Program-made: the position numbers and the translations under genes | Assembly (NCBI GenBank): GCA_030549495.1 | Contig: JAUIRK010000763.1 | Span: forward strand, 248,001-312,000 | Source of the DNA: Nectonema munidae | Lineage: Eukaryota; Nematomorpha; Nectonematoida; Nectonematidae | Reading direction: 5' to 3' | DNA length: 64,000 bases | Part shown: positions 1 through 12,081 of the stretch, piece by piece | How the letters are laid out: each line of letters starts with the position of its first letter | Position numbering within the stretch: the stretch's first letter is position 1 | Notes under the pieces: generated by a model | Databases searched by the model: none | Told to the model about the DNA's origin: nothing | What the model saw: only the letters and a program-made list of their open reading frames with translations

Positions 1-580
1 TTTGTATATATACAATCTCATTTGCTTACAAATAATGTTATATTAAAATATATAATGGAATTACATCCAAGTCATAAATAAATAAATAAAAACTAAAAGA
101 GGTAAATAAGTAGAGAACAGTACAATTTTATTTAAATTAATTCTTTGACAATAAATTTTCAACAACTCTGGTCTTCTTCGAATCAAATCTACCATTACAA
201 GAAGAAAAACAAGGAACAGAAGATGAAGGAGCAAAAAGATAATTTTCTGCTTTCTTCCATGATTTCTGGTAAACAAAATAATTTAGGTTGTCTTGGATAG
301 AGATTTGGTCGTCTTTATTGATGATATCGATAAAATTTGTGGCTATATCGAAAAGGGAGAAAATAATTTTATCAATTTGGCCAAAATATATAATCTACGG
401 GACAGAAATATCATTATGATGAAAAAGATATAGTCAATTAGCAAAATGAAAAAAAAATATGACGATAAATTAGCAAGAGTTAAAATAATAAAATTAATTT
501 ATATCTATAGTAGCAAAAATTTTATTTAAATCAAATTGAACATGATAAATTTACTATGTAAGGATAAACATATTTAAGAG

Positions 581-896
581 CAGTGGTTCTTAAAATAAGG
601 GGCGCAAGAAACTTCTAAGGGAAGTCGTGAGGTTCTTAATAAAATAAAAAAATTTGTGAAACGTGAGCAAATATTAATAATTTTATGAAACAAATGCATA
701 AATACCACTTAAACAATCCTATTTATATTCATTGTTAATAAAAAAATTAATAAAATGAATAATTAATCTTAATTAAAAATATTTTTTCTTTTTCTTGAAA
801 ATTTAGGAGGGAATTAAATATGTGGATGCAAGGCGGCGTGGAGAGAAAGGTTTGCTCTTAAAAGGGGGGCCATGGTAAAAAGGTTGAGAGCCACTA
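581..896. repeat. hAT-type MITE, old
   Basis: A 316-base stretch bounded by imperfect inverted ends: CAGTGGTTCTTAA on the left and, read from the right, TAGTGGCTCTCAA. CAGTGGTTCTCAA-type ends are typical of hAT transposons. G-rich subterminal blocks (GGGGCGC near 600, GGGGGGCC near 865) fit the same class. No coding potential is visible. The flanking 8-mers (TTTAAGAG and GTCTAGAG) match at only five of eight places, so the insertion is old or the left edge is slightly misplaced. It abuts the larger hAT element that starts at 912. Confidence 0.5.
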
Positions 897-1104
897 GTCT
901 AGAGTCTAGAGTCACGCTTCCCAAACTTTTTTACCCTAAGGCGCACCTATGAAATAACTGACACTTTGGGGCGCACCATTGCATTGATATGGAAAAATTG
1001 GTCCTCAAATTTTAAAATAAAGAATATAAAGAAGTATTATGAAATAACCATTCATTTTTTAGAGAATACATTGTACATTTATTATCTTAATGGGAAATAT
1101 GCGA

Positions 1105-1692
1105 CTGGTGAGATTTTACAATGTTGTGTATGTTTGGTCTTATTTGGGATAAACAAATTCTCATCTCTTCATCTATGCATTGACTTGATCTATTCTACTT
1201 GATGTTGGTTAGCGCAGAAAATCCTTTTTCACAGAGATAAGATGTGGAAAACTACAATAAAATAGTCAAAGCTTTCCAGGCTATTGAAGGGTATGTATCT
1301 TTGATTGAAATCCAAAATATCTCCTTATACTTCATCTTTAAAGTTGGATTAGTAGCAATGACAGCCAACTACATGGGTCATCATGATATTTGGATTGTTT
1401 TGCTTTACAAACGATGTAAAACCCTTATTAGAACCTACCATTGATGGGTCTCCATCGGTACAAACCCCAACACACGATTTCCAGAACAAATTGCTTTCTC
1501 AAAGTAGTCATTTAAAATATTAAAAATATCTTCATCTTTAGTAGTGGTAGGTTCTTTACAACAAAGGTACTGGTTAATTATATTATCCCCATCAATAAAA
1601 CGAATAAAGGCAGTTGTGCTTTTTTTTGTTGTCGGTTGATTCATCAACTTGGAGAGAAAAAAGTCAATTCTGAAGTTTATTATTGCATACAT
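1105..1692 (-). pseudogene. hAT transposase fragments (ZBED5/SCAND3-like)
   Basis: Two minus-strand blocks match the ZBED5/SCAND3/FAM200 type of hAT transposase. The upstream block (1692-1435) contains FIRFIDGDNIINQYLCC followed by KEPTTTKDEDIFNILNDYF, the segment after the first catalytic region where the family has RYIDGDNI and FNLLN. The downstream block (about 1340-1200) contains FSTSYLCEKGFSALTNIK, the C-terminal hAT dimerisation signature, preceded by FWISIKDTYPSIAWKAL. The normal intervening catalytic middle is missing and an in-frame stop lies just before FSTSYLCE, so the gene is dead. Plus-strand ORFs over this interval are shadows. Confidence 0.7.
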
Positions 1693-2654
1693 TGTCCTAA
1701 ATATCGTTAGACATTTACAAAATGCGCCTATGAAATATTAAATAAATAAAAACGTACGAGTTATAAGTTACAGAAAAATAGAAATCAGGAGATCTGTGTA
1801 AGTGTAATGTGAAATAGTATATTTTTGAAAAAAATTATTTCTTTAAAAAACAGTGAATCTGCAATTTCGCAGAAAAATTGACAATCAAAAAACAAGCTTG
1901 ATTTCAAAATAACAATGTCTTAAATATTATATATTTTGAATATAAAAAATAATTCAACATAAAAGAGAAAAGAATTATAAATTTTAACATTCATAAGAAT
2001 CAAAGGTTATTTATTGAAAGGACGTGTGATTACTGCAAATACTATAGAATACCGCATTTCAAAATGATAGATAATAATTAAACTAAATGCAAAATGTCAA
2101 TATATTTGATGTTACGATCGATATTATGAAAATTTTTATGAATGAAAGGACAAAAGAAAATAGTAGAGAAAGCCAAACTCACCAAAATTGAGAAAGTCCA
2201 CACACAAGAATTAGAATACAAAAAAATAAGTGAGAGTACACTGTTAAAAAGTATGCAACAATGTTACACAAATAATTTATGCGCGAGTAAAACAATAAGG
2301 AGAATGAATAATAGACAAGATATGCAGAAGTAATAGTAGTATAAATTGAATAATATATACATATATAACGTATAAACATAGAAATAAGTGAGTTTGTCTA
2401 ATAGGGCCGGTTACAAGCCGATTTGACCTATTTTATCAATTTGGCCCGTACCTTGAAGAGACCCGCGCCTGTGTGGAAAAACTAACTTTCATATAAATAT
2501 ATTATATGAGGTACAAATAACTACTAAAAACGTAAAATAAAAAGTGCGATAATCTTTCTCATAATTTTAATTTATTATGCATGATGAATTTAGTGAATTA
2601 TCGTTATGTCACCTCCCTTAACTATGGCCAATTTTTTCACAATTCAATGCGATG

Positions 2655-2790
2655 TGGGGAAAAAGGAAGTATTTTTTCTTACTTTTTTAAACATTTAAGT
2701 TTAAAAATTCTGTCTACTGTTTCCCAAGAAAGACTTAAAAGTTTAGAAATGCTTTCCATAGAAAGCGAGATTACAGCTATTGACTTTTAA
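2655..2790 (+). pseudogene. hAT dimerisation-domain fragment (DUF4371/ZMYM1-like)
   Basis: The plus-strand reading frame ending at 2790 contains VSQERLKSLEMLSIESEI followed by TAIDF. ZMYM1/DUF4371-type hAT transposases end with a segment of this pattern (MSQERLNxLAxLSIExEIA..lDF). No upstream catalytic part is recognisable and the fragment has the opposite orientation to the transposase of the enclosing element. I read it as a small nested or rearranged relic. The match is short, hence the moderate confidence. Confidence 0.4.
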
Positions 2791-3218
2791 AATATTTAGC
2801 TAATAGAAAACCTAGGAGAGCCTTTTTCTAAAAGAGTGTATGTAATTGCCTAATTTGCCTCTCTTTTAAAAGTACCCATATTGCCTCTAAATTTTTTATG
2901 CCAAGGATTAAATGTCTATTTTTTATATGGAATATAAACACTGATAAATTTTACTATGTAAAGTAGGGGCTGTGCTATCAGATACCTAATTCTAGCAATT
3001 ATTCCTAGCACCGGCCATGCTACTAATACATACTATGTTGTCCATTATTTAGTCGTTTCTCCAACCCCCTGTTATGTTGTCTCGCAAATGCGTGCACCCC
3101 TTAGATTCGATCATTTAGATGGAATCTTAGGGTTCACGTGGCTACCTTTGACGGCGCACCTATTTCAAGGGCGCACCAGTGGGCCGCGGTGCATCGTTTG
3201 AGAAGCACTGGTCTAGAC

Positions 3219-6200
3219 ACTCGGCACAAATCAAAAAGATTTCAAGCAAAATTTTCATGGCCTAAATATTACAAGTTAGGCGTGAATTTAAATTATAAAG
3301 TATTAAGTATTTGAAAAGAATTTATTTAAAAATGCTATATTCATTCTTATCTGCAAAAATATCATATATGCAATTAATTACAGTTTAATTTAATTAATTC
3401 AATTTAAACAGCATTTTATTTTTTATACCAAGTTTCAAATACGCTAAATAACAAGAAATTAGGAATAAATAGACTATAAACCCGGGCCAGGTAACATGTA
3501 AATTTGAAACCTTTAGATATATATGCCAACTCTCTAAATTTGATCAGGAGTCTTTTATGTTCTTTCTGGTGAAAAGATTTGGTAGCGTGATTTCTCCCTA
3601 GTAATGGGACGATACGAAAGTTTTGTACAATTTCGATTCTTATAAAAATATACGATTCTGATTCCAAATTATCATGTGTAAAGTAAAATTTTAACTCTTA
3701 AATACTCCTAAGAATAAAAAGAATCGGAACTAAGGTATGTGTAGGTACTAATGAAATTTTGCCGATATTTAAAAAAAACACAATTCCCATTAATATTCCA
3801 ATCATTATTTCAACTTATATTATGATGTAAAATTCTTTAATAATTCTGGCATTTATTGATATAAAAAATATATATTTGTTTAGTGAAGACAATGAAACAT
3901 TGTCAAAGCAAAGCTATCTATTTATATATTTTTAGACTGATGATAATTTTAAATTTATAATTAAAGAGAAAGCAAAACTATATAAAAAAATTACTAAAAA
4001 ATATTTAGAATTTTCATGATTAAAATTCTCAAATGGCATTTATGCGTTTAGAAATTAAAATGTTTGGCATAATAATCTATTACTATATTATAAAAAAATA
4101 GTAGTGGCCTTATTTTTATACTGACTCAAGTTCAATTCGAATCTTCTATTTGGATATTTTAACAAATATTGAATCTAATTTGAAGAATAAAAGATATATA
4201 TATATAATAAAGAAAAATAAAGCAGAAGATAAATTAAGAGTGAGAAATAATTAAAGGAAAACAAATGTTTACTTAAAATTTTAAAAATTAAGATTAGTCA
4301 AAAGAGTAACAATAAAATTTAGTAAAAAATTTTTGCTTTTGTCAAAAAACAAATTTATTATAGAACATTCGATCTATGGATCTTTATCTCTCCACTAAAC
4401 CTTAATGGATTGTATTATATGACTCATCTTAACATTTCTTGATACAAATTGCTATTATTCACCTACTTTTTTATATAGTTTAGAAAATTTATTTTTTTAA
4501 ACTAGAGAATCTAAAGTTGTTGCATTATCTCCCTTTTTTTAAAAACTCAACGTTTAAATTAGACAACCTAATAATTTAAATTTTGGTTTAGTTGGATATT
4601 GAAAAAAATATACCTACGATTTAGGGAGTGTTGGTTGGTTGGTAGGCTGAATATGAAAGCACTTTCAGCCATAAAGCTATATGCTTGGATTACGCTTGAG
4701 ATGGTTTATTACAGTTTATGTGATTTTGTTTTTAAAAGTCCAGAATCTTGGGGATCAAACGCCTGACATTCAACTAATAAGCTGAGAGGTTCACCCTAAC
4801 AACTATTGAGGCTCATGTAGATGACGCATTAAAATTTTTTATCTTATTAACAATTCTTTTTCTTTTACTCGGACAGTTAGCCATAACAAAAGTGATATGA
4901 TAATAATTAACACAAGTTTAGATTTGAAGTAATAACTGTTTTTGCCTGCTTCAAAGCCCTAATGTTTGTAATTCAAAACATTTTACAATAATTCCAATTG
5001 TTTTTCTTTTATATAATATAAAAAACATAACTTTTTCAAAAATTTTACTTCCAACACGAATTTAGGGTTTCTTAATTTTTAACTCTTTTTGTTTGTTATG
5101 AATCAGTCTTTTTAACTTTGAGTGAATATGAATTCTTAAAGCATTGTAATGACATAAGCCATTTCTTCTTTTTAGTGTAAATAGATAGAGCGTAGTTTCT
5201 CATTATTGACTATTATTTTACTAAAATTTGTATTAAAATTTTATGTAAAATTGGGTCATCATTTTTCTTCAAGAGTATAAATGCTTTTAAATATTATAAA
5301 TGGTCAAGATCAAATATTTAAATTATTGTTTTTACTAGTAATACTATAATAAAATAATCTTATATTTTATTCTCTATTTTTGTTAAAAAAACTATATTTT
5401 AAAATAATAGGAGAATTTTATATTTAAGGGCAGTGGCGATCGAAATATTAGATTTTAGTAACTCATAATTCCATTGATGTTTTTTTAAATAAGATTTGGT
5501 TAAAATTAAGGAAAAAATATTGTGATTAATTGTAAATGAACCAAAAATTTTAATTTGCTTTGGATGGTTTTTATTTCATTTTTCTTTTTCTTGTTTTTTT
5601 GGCTTTTTATACTCATTTTTTCAAATAAAATGTTTTAATTAATAAACAATTACGTTCTTAGATATAATAACGAAATAGATATCACACCAGGACTCTCACA
5701 ATACATCATTTTACCATATCATAATAAAATTGCAAATTATAAAACACGTACCGCACATAGTAAAAACAAAAATATCTTATAATTCCTAATAAAAATACAT
5801 ACATATACATATTTCAAACTTAAAAAACTGGCTGTCAAATCAGAAATGCAAACTTTAATATTTTTCTGGCTCCCCAAGTCTAAACAACCACAAAAAACTT
5901 CATATTTATTAAAAGAAATCATCAAATACCATGATTGTAATAATGTATGAAATCAAAAAACTTGCTGGGATAATACGAGAAACTATTATAATAATTCTTT
6001 GTTTATCCGTATCGAGGAGAAAACACACAAAAATTTATAATCGGGATTTAGAGCTGACACCTTATATTTGGGTAATAATAAGATCTGAGAAAGTTGAATA
6101 ATACGAGAGTTTATAAGGTATCAAAAATTAATGTAAAAAAATTATAACTTTGATTTATAATTGTTATGAGAGCTAGAACTATAATAAATATTGTCTAAAT

Positions 6201-6232
6201 ATATATTAATTTAAAATGGCATATGCTGTACC
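3219..6232. other. Intergenic, A+T-rich, no gene seen
   Basis: No ORF with recognisable or coherent coding character. It contains long A/T runs, a short TA repeat near 4195-4208 and a lone hAT-like end CAGTGGCGATCG at 5431 with no partner found. A tRNA B-box-like string is present on the minus strand near 4750. Open frames at 3416-3667 and 5737-5925 (minus) look like chance in A+T-rich DNA. Confidence 0.5.
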
Positions 6233-6578
6233 CAGTGCCCGCGCTAAAGCTAAATTTCAGGGGCGGGGACTGAAATGGGGCAAAGAAACACATTTGCAAA
6301 AAATTTATTTCCTATATTACTTTATATCCTATATTACTTTGCTGAAAAGCATGAAGTACTTCTGTATTTTCTCTCTATCTGTATTTAAAATAACCTATAG
6401 AAATCTCATATTATACATACACATACACCAGCATTTATATAAGATTAGTGTGTACAATTTTTGCTTATTTATTTTTCCTTTAAAAAGTGCATGGGGCAAA
6501 ACTAAAAATTTTAGGGGGGCAAAGAATAATACAGGGGGGGGCACGTGCCCCAAAATTATATAGGTAGCGCGGGCACTG
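6233..6578. repeat. hAT MITE with 8-bp target duplication
   Basis: The 346-base element has 14-base perfect terminal inverted repeats, CAGTGCCCGCGCTA and its complement. The flanks are GCTGTACC (6225-6232) and GCTGTAAC (6579-6586), an 8-bp duplication with one mismatch. Just inside the ends are GGGGCGGGGACTG on the left and a GGGGGGGGCACGTGCCCC stretch on the right. A 115-codon plus-strand open frame (6216-6563) lies almost wholly inside the element and has no domain character, so I treat it as accidental. Confidence 0.8.
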
Positions 6579-6599
6579 GCTGTAACTCAGACATGGTGT

Positions 6600-7060
6600 C
6601 TAATAAAGGTAGGAATATTTTAAATACAAATACATTGAGATTTTATTACAAATACAAATATTTTTTATAAGAGTATTTCAATTACAAATATTTTTAAAAA
6701 TACATTTTATTTTAATAGGTAAGACAAAGCAGAATATTAGAAGAAAAAGAAGAAGAATTTATTTTAATTAGCAAATAATTGCACAAGCATTACAAGAGTT
6801 TGCACCGTAGAAGTAATGCTTTATGAAAAATTATATAATAAAAGAGGGAGTATCAAAAAATTGATAGAAAATTTGTAGGGCAACTTTTTTTTTACATAAA
6901 AAAAGAATGTATAAAATGTATGAAACATTAACAAAGTAGATAAATAAAATGTATGAGTATAGTAAAGAAATATTTACATGTAAATAATAATTTTAATGGA
7001 TGGAATATATATAAAAGAATAGGAGTGTGAGAATAGAAATAAGCGCTAATCACAGACAAA
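6600..7060. other. A+T-rich spacer with AAATACAAATAC-like repeats
   Basis: Repeated ACAAATACAAATA blocks run from about 6620 to 6705. Similar blocks recur on the other side of the LINE at about 9030-9180. They look like two relics of one interspersed repeat, but I cannot define ends. The rest is non-coding. Confidence 0.35.
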
Positions 7061-8773
7061 GCAGTGGAGTATTGAACACATGGTTTCATATTTAGATATG
7101 CGATTTCTTTTCAATTCACTTTTGAAAACGGGAAGAGAAGACGAAGAGTGCAAAAAATTCATCAAAAATTCATTCCAATTTTTGATTGATCGATACTTTA
7201 AAGAATTTTTAGAAGATTTAAATTTGTAGGAATAGACCTCCGTTTAAAACTTTCCGGGTAAAGATACTTAGTTGAACTTTATAAATATCACAAACTTTAA
7301 GTAGTTGATTATCCCGAAAAATAGCAGTAGTATGATTACAATATTTGCGATTGAAAAAACCCTTATCGCTTTCTTTTGTAAGACTTCAAGAGGGTAAATA
7401 TTACAATATTCCCAATTTACAATACTATAGTTTATGTGCGGTAAAATCAAAGCTTTATAGATAATAATTTTTATACGAACGGGCAGCGATTTTAGAAAAT
7501 ATAATAATCCTATCACCTTACTTATTTTACTAGAAATGAATCCTATGTGTTTATTCCAATTTAACTTATTAGTAATCCATAAGCCCAAATAATTTTGAGA
7601 GTCAGTCAGATTAATATCAAGATTTTTTAAAAATGTTGGTACTTTGTTTTTGTTAGAGAAATACATACGGACAGTTTCACCCATGTTTATACTTAAATCA
7701 TTATATGAACACCAATTTTTTTATTTGACCCAGATACTTTGTATACGCATCTTCAACTAACATATTTAGATGTGATTTGAAACAAAGAACCGAATAAGGC
7801 AATATGAGAAAAAGATCATCTTCAAAAGACATGATTTGAACTTCTTGGTTTATAAAAAAAATGTCATTGAGATATATCAAAAACAAGAAAGGTCCTAGAA
7901 CTGAACCCTGGGGTACCCTCATATGAATGGTTAGAGGTTCAGAATAAAAATTATTCAAATAAACAATTTGCTTTCTATAAGTGAGGTAAGATTTAAAGAA
8001 AGATATACTGCGAAAATCAAAACTATTACTTTCAAGCTTTAATAACAGTTTTTGGTGTGAAATAGACTCAAAAGCCTTCTTCAAATCTAAGAAAACAACT
8101 AGTACTTCATCTCTTTTATCAAGATAATCTTTCAAAGTTTTCAATAAGTATGAATGGGCATTAACTTTAGAATGATTATTTCTGAAGCCAAATTGGGTTT
8201 CATGAAGATTCTTAATGAGATATCTGTAGACTTGTGTTTATATAATATTTTCAAATACTTTAGATATTGTGCTGATTAAGGAAATTGGACGATAATTCTC
8301 TAACTTTTGCTTATCCCCTCATTTGTAGACTGGAATACATTTAGTAAGTTTCAAGCAAGCAGGAAAAATAGAGTGTTCAATGCAACTATTGAAAACTATG
8401 AAAAGTGGAAAAGCAATCTTATCTCTAATAATTTTTAAGAGAATTGCTGATATACCAAATGCATCTTCAAATTTTTAACTTTCAATTTATCTATACTAAG
8501 AAGAATATCGTTCATAGACATGGAATCAAAAGAGAATTTATAATTTACTTTAAAAAAATCTAGACATTGAATTTTTTGATTCTCAATGCTAGCAGTCAAA
8601 AATGCCCTATTCATCAAACTGCAAAGAAACTGACCGTTTTCAATGATTTTACCATCATGTTTAATAACAATTTGTTCATTTTTTGAAGTTTTCATCAGAC
8701 CGTTCAGATTTCTTCATGTTTCTTTATTACTTTTATTGTTAAATAACATTTTAAAATCATTTTTTATGCTCAC
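7061..8773 (-). pseudogene. LINE reverse transcriptase, jockey/CR1-like, 5' truncated
   Basis: On the minus strand the order is linker (about 8773-8435, including LFNNKSNKET and WRNLNGLM separated from ATG-like MKTSKNEQ by one stop), then reverse transcriptase fingers and palm, then the C-terminal thumb. Motifs seen: NYRPIS-type block near 8290, FLDLKKAFESISHQKLL (8090), VPQGSVLGPFLFLIYLND (7905), FEDD where the family has FADD (7830), LGLWITNKLNWNKHIGF (7590) and ALILPHINYSIVNW (7450). The tail with YRSIKNWNEFLMNF runs to about 7061. Several stops and frame changes split it. The endonuclease domain is absent, so this is a 5'-truncated insertion. E in FEDD is an unusual residue for an active site and fits a dead copy. 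Confidence 0.85.
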
Positions 8774-9642
8774 AGTGCACTAATACATTTCAATATTTAT
8801 TAATTATCTTTCATTACATCTAATGGCTTATACTATTGTTAGTTTTACATCTAATAAACATTAAAGTTTGAAAGGTTACATCATTTGATTAAAAATTTTT
8901 CTCATTTGAAGATTTTACCAGCGACCATTCCTTATAGAAGTCACTAATAGCCAAGGTTAACCTTCTCTCAATGTCTACCTATATTAGTATAGCCTTTGTT
9001 ATTTAAAGCATCAACTTCATACAGAAATATTTAAGACGTATTTGAAAAGTATTTGTTTTTTCAAATACTTTTGTTAATTATTACAAATACAGATACAAAT
9101 ACGCTTCATTTTAAAAACTAAAATTACAAAAAACAAATACTTTTAAAAGTATTCATAATACTCTAAAATACAAATAATTTAACCCTAGGTGTACTCTGCA
9201 CATATTATCTTGATTTTGGGCGTTAGAGGATGATTATCTTCTCTTGTACTGTCTAACAAATATATCAATATTGATTGCATTTATTATATTCTTAGATCGA
9301 TTAATATTAACATTATTGTTTTATCTTTACTGCATAAAGCTATTTCATTTTATATTTTATTTTCGTATTATATATTCTCTGCTTTTTCTGAATTAAATCT
9401 TTAATTTTGCTGAATTAGGTTTTTAGATGTTAAAGAACATACTTTTAGCTATATGGTGTTTTAAAAATTACTCCATGAATCACTGGCACGTATTGTATTT
9501 TTTATTCTACACAACTATATATGGATCGTCCCAATTGTTTATACGAACATTTTTGCAAGTTTTTCTTTTAAATTTTTACAAAATTAAAATGGAGTTTTAT
9601 TGCTATATAGATTTCAAAATGTTTTATAATTATATTTGAATA

Positions 9643-10893
9643 ATGCCTGAATACTTTTTATTAGTCCCTGGGAATTTTTTAGAACAGGCTGCTTATGAGT
9701 TTAATTCGTTATCACAACTGTTAGAAGTCCAAGCCAAAATCGTTTGTTTGGATACATACAAATCAAATCCTATTTTTTTAGTAAATGTTGTTTCTAATGA
9801 TATTATAAAGCTAATTTTATCGAGATCTATACTTATAAAATCTGCTTATGAACTTATCGCAATGGCATCATCTCGTGAAAATTTGTTTAGTTTAATCAAA
9901 TTAAAAACTAATGCAATTTTAAATGGACAAAAGAATAAGAAGACCTTGTCAATTAAGGTAAAATCTTTTGAAAAAACTATTAAACAAACAGAAAAGCTGG
10001 TGATTATTGATGAATTATATTCTATTATAAATGAAAAGGGTTTAAAGGTTGACTTAATTTTTCCTGATGTTTCATATTTATGGTATGAAGTTACTAAAAA
10101 AGACTCATCAACGTTTCTTTACTTTGGAACCAATGTGTCTTTTAGTCAAAGGAATCAACGCTTAAATTCTTTTTGTCTTAGCAGTAGGTCTTATATAGGA
10201 AATACAAGTATGAAGCCAGAGATCGCCTTTCTTAGTTCGAATCTAGCTCAGGTTAAAGCAAATGATATTGTATTTGATCCATTTTTTGGAACTGGCAGTT
10301 TATTGCTCTCATCAGCTTTCTATGGTGCCTATATTTTCGGTTGTGAAATAAAATCAAATATCCTAAATTGTCGTGGTAAATCATCTAAGTATAACAAAGA
10401 GTGGAAGAAAAAGCATGAAAGTATTTTTCACAATTTTGAGCAATATTTTGTCTCAAATAAATTTATTAATGTTTTACTTTTTGATTCTTTGTTAACCCAA
10501 AATTTATTTAGAAGTGATACTTTTCTCTTTGACGCAATTATAACAGATCCCCCTTATGGTATCAGGGAAACTTCAGATACACAACTTTATTCTCTTTTTG
10601 AAAATTTACTTGAATTTTCAAGCATCTTGTTGAAACCAAATGGATTTTTAGTTTACTTTTTACCTATTTTTGTTGAAGAAAAAGTTAATTTGTTGGCTTG
10701 GATTCCAAGACACAAGAATTTTTTGCTTGTTCAATATTTTGAAATTGATGGTTTAAAGAAAAAAATGGTTCGTCTCTTGGTTGTCATGAAAAAAATCGAT
10801 TCTATAGAAAAAAAATCAAATTATGAAACCGAAGATAATAAAATAAGCGAAAAACTTTTGAACTCTTTGCGTGTAAAGTACTTACCAGCATAG
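9643..10893 (+). CDS. TRMT11: Trm11 tRNA (guanine10-N2)-methyltransferase catalytic subunit
   Basis: A 416-residue intronless ORF. Trm11, with its partner Trm112, methylates N2 of guanosine 10 in tRNAs in the cytoplasm. Residues 1-150 correspond to the N-terminal/THUMP-like region (LLVPGNFLEQAAYEF at 6-20, ILIKSAYELIA at 63-73). Residues 180-200 hold RSYIGNTSM, conserved in the family. The Rossmann methyltransferase domain follows: DPFFGTGSLLL at 212-222 is the SAM-binding motif I and TDPPYGIRE at 301-309 is motif IV, the DPPY signature of N-methyltransferases. GFLVYFLPIF at 334-343 fits the late strand. Human TRMT11 is about 463 residues, so this copy is nearly full length. The ATG at 9643 gives the expected N-terminus. 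The human-type charged insert after DPPYGIRE is shortened here. No polyadenylation signal is obvious close to the stop; AATAAA occurs near 11098. The gene is flanked by LINE relics on both sides yet is uninterrupted, which suggests that it is functional. Confidence 0.93.
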   Translation: MPEYFLLVPGNFLEQAAYEFNSLSQLLEVQAKIVCLDTYKSNPIFLVNVVSNDIIKLILSRSILIKSAYELIAMASSRENLFSLIKLKTNAILNGQKNKKTLSIKVKSFEKTIKQTEKLVIIDELYSIINEKGLKVDLIFPDVSYLWYEVTKKDSSTFLYFGTNVSFSQRNQRLNSFCLSSRSYIGNTSMKPEIAFLSSNLAQVKANDIVFDPFFGTGSLLLSSAFYGAYIFGCEIKSNILNCRGKSSKYNKEWKKKHESIFHNFEQYFVSNKFINVLLFDSLLTQNLFRSDTFLFDAIITDPPYGIRETSDTQLYSLFENLLEFSSILLKPNGFLVYFLPIFVEEKVNLLAWIPRHKNFLLVQYFEIDGLKKKMVRLLVVMKKIDSIEKKSNYETEDNKISEKLLNSLRVKYLPA

Positions 10894-12080
10894 AAATCTT
10901 ACTATTTTTCAGTTAAAATATAAATTTTTTTAAGATTTATTTCCAATTTTTTATGGTGTACCTTTAATTTAATTATAAACTGAGTATTTGTCTTTTTTTG
11001 TCTCAGCTACGTAGCCAATAAGGTTTTTACCTAAAAATATTAAGTAGTTTAATTCTATACTACTCAATGACAGCTAATTAGTCGTTAACCGTATATAATA
11101 AATACTTATTATATCATAACTGTCAAATTATTTATATTTTTGTATTCATAGTTCCATCTTCAATATTATCATTGATAATATCTTTAATTGTATATAAAAA
11201 AGTTGTTGAAGATAATGTATGTATACAATTTTTTAATGATTATCGGATTCTTGTAACTTATTCTGTTGACGAGTGGATATGCTCAAGAAAATAGTCTTAG
11301 AAAGTAAAGACTTAAAAATAATTATAAAGAAAACAAAATCACTCAAAACGAATGATCGAAGGAAACCAGAACAAAAAGTATCTTACTTTGTTCTATGTAG
11401 AGTTTGTGCAGTGGCGCACATAATGGATTTTTTTAAAATTACAATATTCATTTTTATACCAACAGATATTCGGAGCCAAAAAATTCTATCGCTCCTTCTC
11501 CGGAGCAAAAATATTTCAATGTCTGGCTTTCGCTTTGTCAATTTTTTTCTTGAGTTTTAAAAAATTCGTTGTGACATTGCTTAGTACATAACTAGCTTAT
11601 AAAAATCTCATACTGTGGAAAATTAAACCTATAATTTTAACAGGTCATAATTTTTTATAGAAGAGGCTTGTTTATAAGAAGAAGAAGAAGAAGAAATTTA
11701 TTATATCGTAAAATAATGGACAGGAAAAAAATATATATATAACGAGATGATACGTGAACATGCAAATCATTTTCTGCTATGGATATAGAAAAAAAAAGAT
11801 GCCTTATGTTCAAAATGATATATATATATTTTTTTTTCTTTCTTAAGGATTGGAGAGACATCATGGACGATTTTAAAGCGTCAGCCATTGTGTAATCACT
11901 TCCATGAGCAATCTTTTTGGTAAGAGGCGGTTGAGAATAAAATGAAAAAAAGGCTTGTTGGAACATCTTTGGTTGGCAAGGATATTGTATAATATCAAAA
12001 ATAATAAAAAAGTGTTTGATCTATAAAACTGAATATATATATGTATAATAAAGAGGAGCGAAAGAACATTAAGACATGAT
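10894..12080. other. Intergenic, non-coding
   Basis: No convincing gene. It holds a lone hAT-like end CAGTGGCGCACA at 11409 without a partner, a GAA repeat at about 11678-11694 and TA repeats near 11730, 11820 and 12030. The open frames at 11273-11560 (+) and 11655-11966 (-) lack family resemblance. Confidence 0.45.
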
Positions 12081-12081
12081 A

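Larger units (their letters stand above)
912..3210 (-). mobile_element. hAT transposon, degraded, with both ends
   Basis: The left end reads TCACGCTTCCCAAAC and the right end, on the other strand, CAGTGCTTCTCAAAC: 15-base inverted repeats with five mismatches. Just outside lie GTCTAGAG (904-911) and GTCTAGAC (3211-3218), an 8-bp target duplication with one difference, as hAT insertion produces. GGCGCACC motifs occur near both ends. Inside, the minus strand at 1105-1692 holds transposase pieces. Most of 1700-2650 and 2800-3150 has no recognisable coding content. A piece of a different hAT transposase on the opposite strand (2655-2790) suggests a later nested insertion. Confidence 0.65.

Noticed and set aside
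4735-4810. Minus-strand tRNA-like string with GTTTGATCCCC
   Set aside because: A B-box-like match only. No acceptor stem or A box could be supported and no second copy was seen.
5431-5450. Lone hAT-like end CAGTGGCGATCG
   Set aside because: No matching inverted end or 8-bp duplication found nearby. The same holds for those at 11409, 14708, 43258 and 58637.
9427-9639. 70-codon ORF directly upstream of TRMT11
   Set aside because: Dominated by F, Y, L and I from A+T-rich DNA, with no family resemblance. Probably leader or spacer sequence.
11655-11966. 103-codon minus-strand ORF
   Set aside because: Spans a GAA repeat and TA repeats. Its composition follows the repeats.
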